From: DHVE2 group archaeon
GTDB taxonomy: Archaea > Thermoplasmatota > Thermoplasmata > Thermoplasmatales > Aciduliprofundaceae
DNA length: 7,764 nucleotides
NCBI GenBank assembly: GCA_015520985.1
Contig: WAOY01000237.1
Location: 1-7,764 of the forward strand
Reading direction: 5' to 3'
Shown: positions 6,442-7,764 of the stretch, in pieces
Layout: each line of letters starts with the position of its first letter
Numbering within the stretch: the stretch's first letter is position 1
Position numbers and translations under genes: made by a program
Notes under the pieces: generated by a model
Told to the model about the DNA's origin: nothing
Database searches by the model: none
What the model saw: only the letters and a program-made list of their open reading frames with translations

Positions 6442-7764
6442 ATGACCCTGAAGCTCATAAGAGGATACCCGGAGTATATGCGCGAGAGCATAGAGATGGT
6501 GGAGAAGACAAGGGACAGGAGAGTGAAGGAGAAGGAGAAGGAAATCGAGCTGAAGATGTCCCTGGAAGAGAGGGAAGAACTGCTGAACAAGTTCCATCCA
6601 GACTATGCGCCTGGAGGAAAGAGGGAACTGCAGGTAGGCGTGAACAAGGGCGAAATCGTACCGAACGAAGTTGCAGATATCCTGGAAGCGTATCCCGCTT
6701 TGAATCCGGACGACGTTGACCTCAACGATATCGACTACGATGTGGACGTCCTTATTATAGGCGGTGGAGGCGCAGGAACCGTCGCCGCCCTCTGGGCATA
6801 CTACGAGGGGGTAAAGCCCGAGAATATACTCATAGCGACGAAGCTCAGGCATGGAGATGCGAATTCCATGATGGCCCAGGGAGGGATCCAGGCCGCGGAC
6901 AGACCCTGGGACTCCCCGGTGATACACTACCTTGACGTTGTTGGAGGCGGGCACTTCGCCAATAAGCATGAGCTCGTAAAAGCCCTCACAGAGGATGCAC
7001 CGTTCATAATCAAGTGGCACGAGGAGCTCGGGGTGATGTACGACCGCGATGAGAATGGCAACTTCATAGAGAGGTGGGGCGGAGGCACATCGAGGATGAG
7101 GATGCACTCCGCCAAGGACTACACGGGAATGGAGATAATGCGCGTCATACGCGACGAGGCGCGCAATATAGGGATACCCGTGCTGGAATTCACGCCCGCC
7201 GTTGAACTTCTGACCACCGATGATGGTGAGATAGGAGGCGCGATACTCTGGAACATGGAGACGAAGCAGTACTACGTTGTCCGCGCCAAGGCAACGGTGC
7301 TCGCCACCGGCGGCTGGGGCAGGTTGCACATAAGGGGGTTCCCCACGACGAATCACTACGGTGCCACAGCGGATGGCCTCGTAATGGCATACCGCGCCGG
7401 TGCTAGGCTCCGTGATTTGGATTCGGTGCAGTATCACCCCACGGGAGCCGCGTATCCGGAGCAGATCGTGGGGTTGCTCATCACGGAGAAGGTCCGAGGC
7501 ATGGGAGCTACGCCAGTGAACAAGTACGGAGAGCCCTTCGTGTTCCCCCTGGAGCCCAGGGATGTTGAAGCGGCCGCATTCATCCGCGAATGCTATGGCC
7601 GCGGCAATTGCGTTACGACTCCCACGGGCATGAAGGGCGTCTGGCTCGACTCACCCATGATAGAGATGCTCCACGGAGAAGGAGCCATAAGAAAGAACCT
7701 GGACGCCATGTACCGCATGTACAAGCGCTTCGGAATAGATATGACCAAGGACCCCATACTGGTG
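6442..7764 (+). CDS. Fumarate reductase/succinate dehydrogenase-like flavoprotein, 3' partial
   Basis: 441 codons are open to the window end without a stop. Residues 1-98 are a family-like extension with a highly charged helix (about 14-50) before the Rossmann loop VLIIGGGGAG (103-112). Then come AQGGIQAAD (145-153), DYTGMEIMR, VLATGGWGR, NHYGATADGL, QYHPTG (330-335), LLITEKVRG (345-353) and LEPRDVEAAAF (370-380). By comparison with SdhA/FrdA, H332, T348, E349 and R373 are substrate-site residues, with R373 aligning to the catalytic general-acid Arg. The histidine that binds FAD covalently in SdhA is replaced by N141, so FAD is probably non-covalent, as in L-aspartate oxidase (NadB). The likely reaction is fumarate/succinate interconversion with the adjacent SdhB-like protein as partner. 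L-aspartate oxidase is less likely because of that partner. The C-terminal capping and helical domains lie outside the window. Confidence 0.9.
   Translation, partial: MTLKLIRGYPEYMRESIEMVEKTRDRRVKEKEKEIELKMSLEEREELLNKFHPDYAPGGKRELQVGVNKGEIVPNEVADILEAYPALNPDDVDLNDIDYDVDVLIIGGGGAGTVAALWAYYEGVKPENILIATKLRHGDANSMMAQGGIQAADRPWDSPVIHYLDVVGGGHFANKHELVKALTEDAPFIIKWHEELGVMYDRDENGNFIERWGGGTSRMRMHSAKDYTGMEIMRVIRDEARNIGIPVLEFTPAVELLTTDDGEIGGAILWNMETKQYYVVRAKATVLATGGWGRLHIRGFPTTNHYGATADGLVMAYRAGARLRDLDSVQYHPTGAAYPEQIVGLLITEKVRGMGATPVNKYGEPFVFPLEPRDVEAAAFIRECYGRGNCVTTPTGMKGVWLDSPMIEMLHGEGAIRKNLDAMYRMYKRFGIDMTKDPILV

Noticed and set aside
6424..7437. A 337-codon minus-strand open frame
   Set aside because: It is fully antisense to the SdhA-like gene, whose motifs are clear; no family resemblance was seen.
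6442..7764. L-aspartate oxidase (NadB) as the identity of the last gene
   Set aside because: The missing covalent-FAD His fits NadB, but the adjacent SdhB-like iron-sulfur partner and the long N-terminal extension favour a fumarate reductase-type subunit. Not fully excluded.

Overview
The window is a single, tightly packed, plus-strand operon fragment of six genes. All six encode soluble-looking iron-sulfur or flavin redox proteins. Both ends are cut: the first gene starts upstream of base 1 and the last runs past base 7764. No RNA gene, mobile element, CRISPR array or gene-free stretch was seen; the longest gap between genes is 1 base.

The organism is most likely an anaerobic archaeon, possibly of the Thermoplasmatota or another euryarchaeal group. 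This is inferred from the Hdr/Mvh/FdhB gene types, heavy use of ATA (Ile) and AGG/AGA (Arg) codons at moderately high GC, and strong GGAGGTGA-type ribosome binding sites. Anaerobic bacteria with Hdr-like clusters cannot be excluded.

Layout. Bases 1-1572 hold the C-terminal part of a GltD-HdrA fusion flavoprotein. Bases 1573-4119 hold an 848-residue protein made of two HdrA-like halves in tandem, both lacking several canonical HdrA motifs. Bases 4116-4562 encode an MvhD-type [2Fe-2S] electron-transfer protein with all five family cysteines. Bases 4555-5622 encode an FrhB/FdhB-type subunit with extra ferredoxin clusters. Bases 5622-6440 encode an SdhB/FrdB-like iron-sulfur protein. Bases 6442-7764 begin an SdhA/FrdA-like flavoprotein that keeps the substrate-site residues of the family visible here but lacks the histidine that binds FAD covalently.

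How they may work together (inference). HdrA and MvhD form the electron-bifurcating core of methanogen heterodisulfide reductase-hydrogenase complexes. Here no hydrogenase and no HdrB-type CCG protein is visible. Instead the core sits next to an FdhB-like module and a GltD-type nucleotide module, which are possible entry points for NAD(P)H, F420H2 or formate electrons, and next to a fumarate reductase-like pair as a possible exit. The simplest model is a cytoplasmic flavin-based bifurcating complex coupling a two-electron carrier, ferredoxin and fumarate/succinate. The division of HdrA parts between genes 1 and 2 is the most unusual architectural feature.
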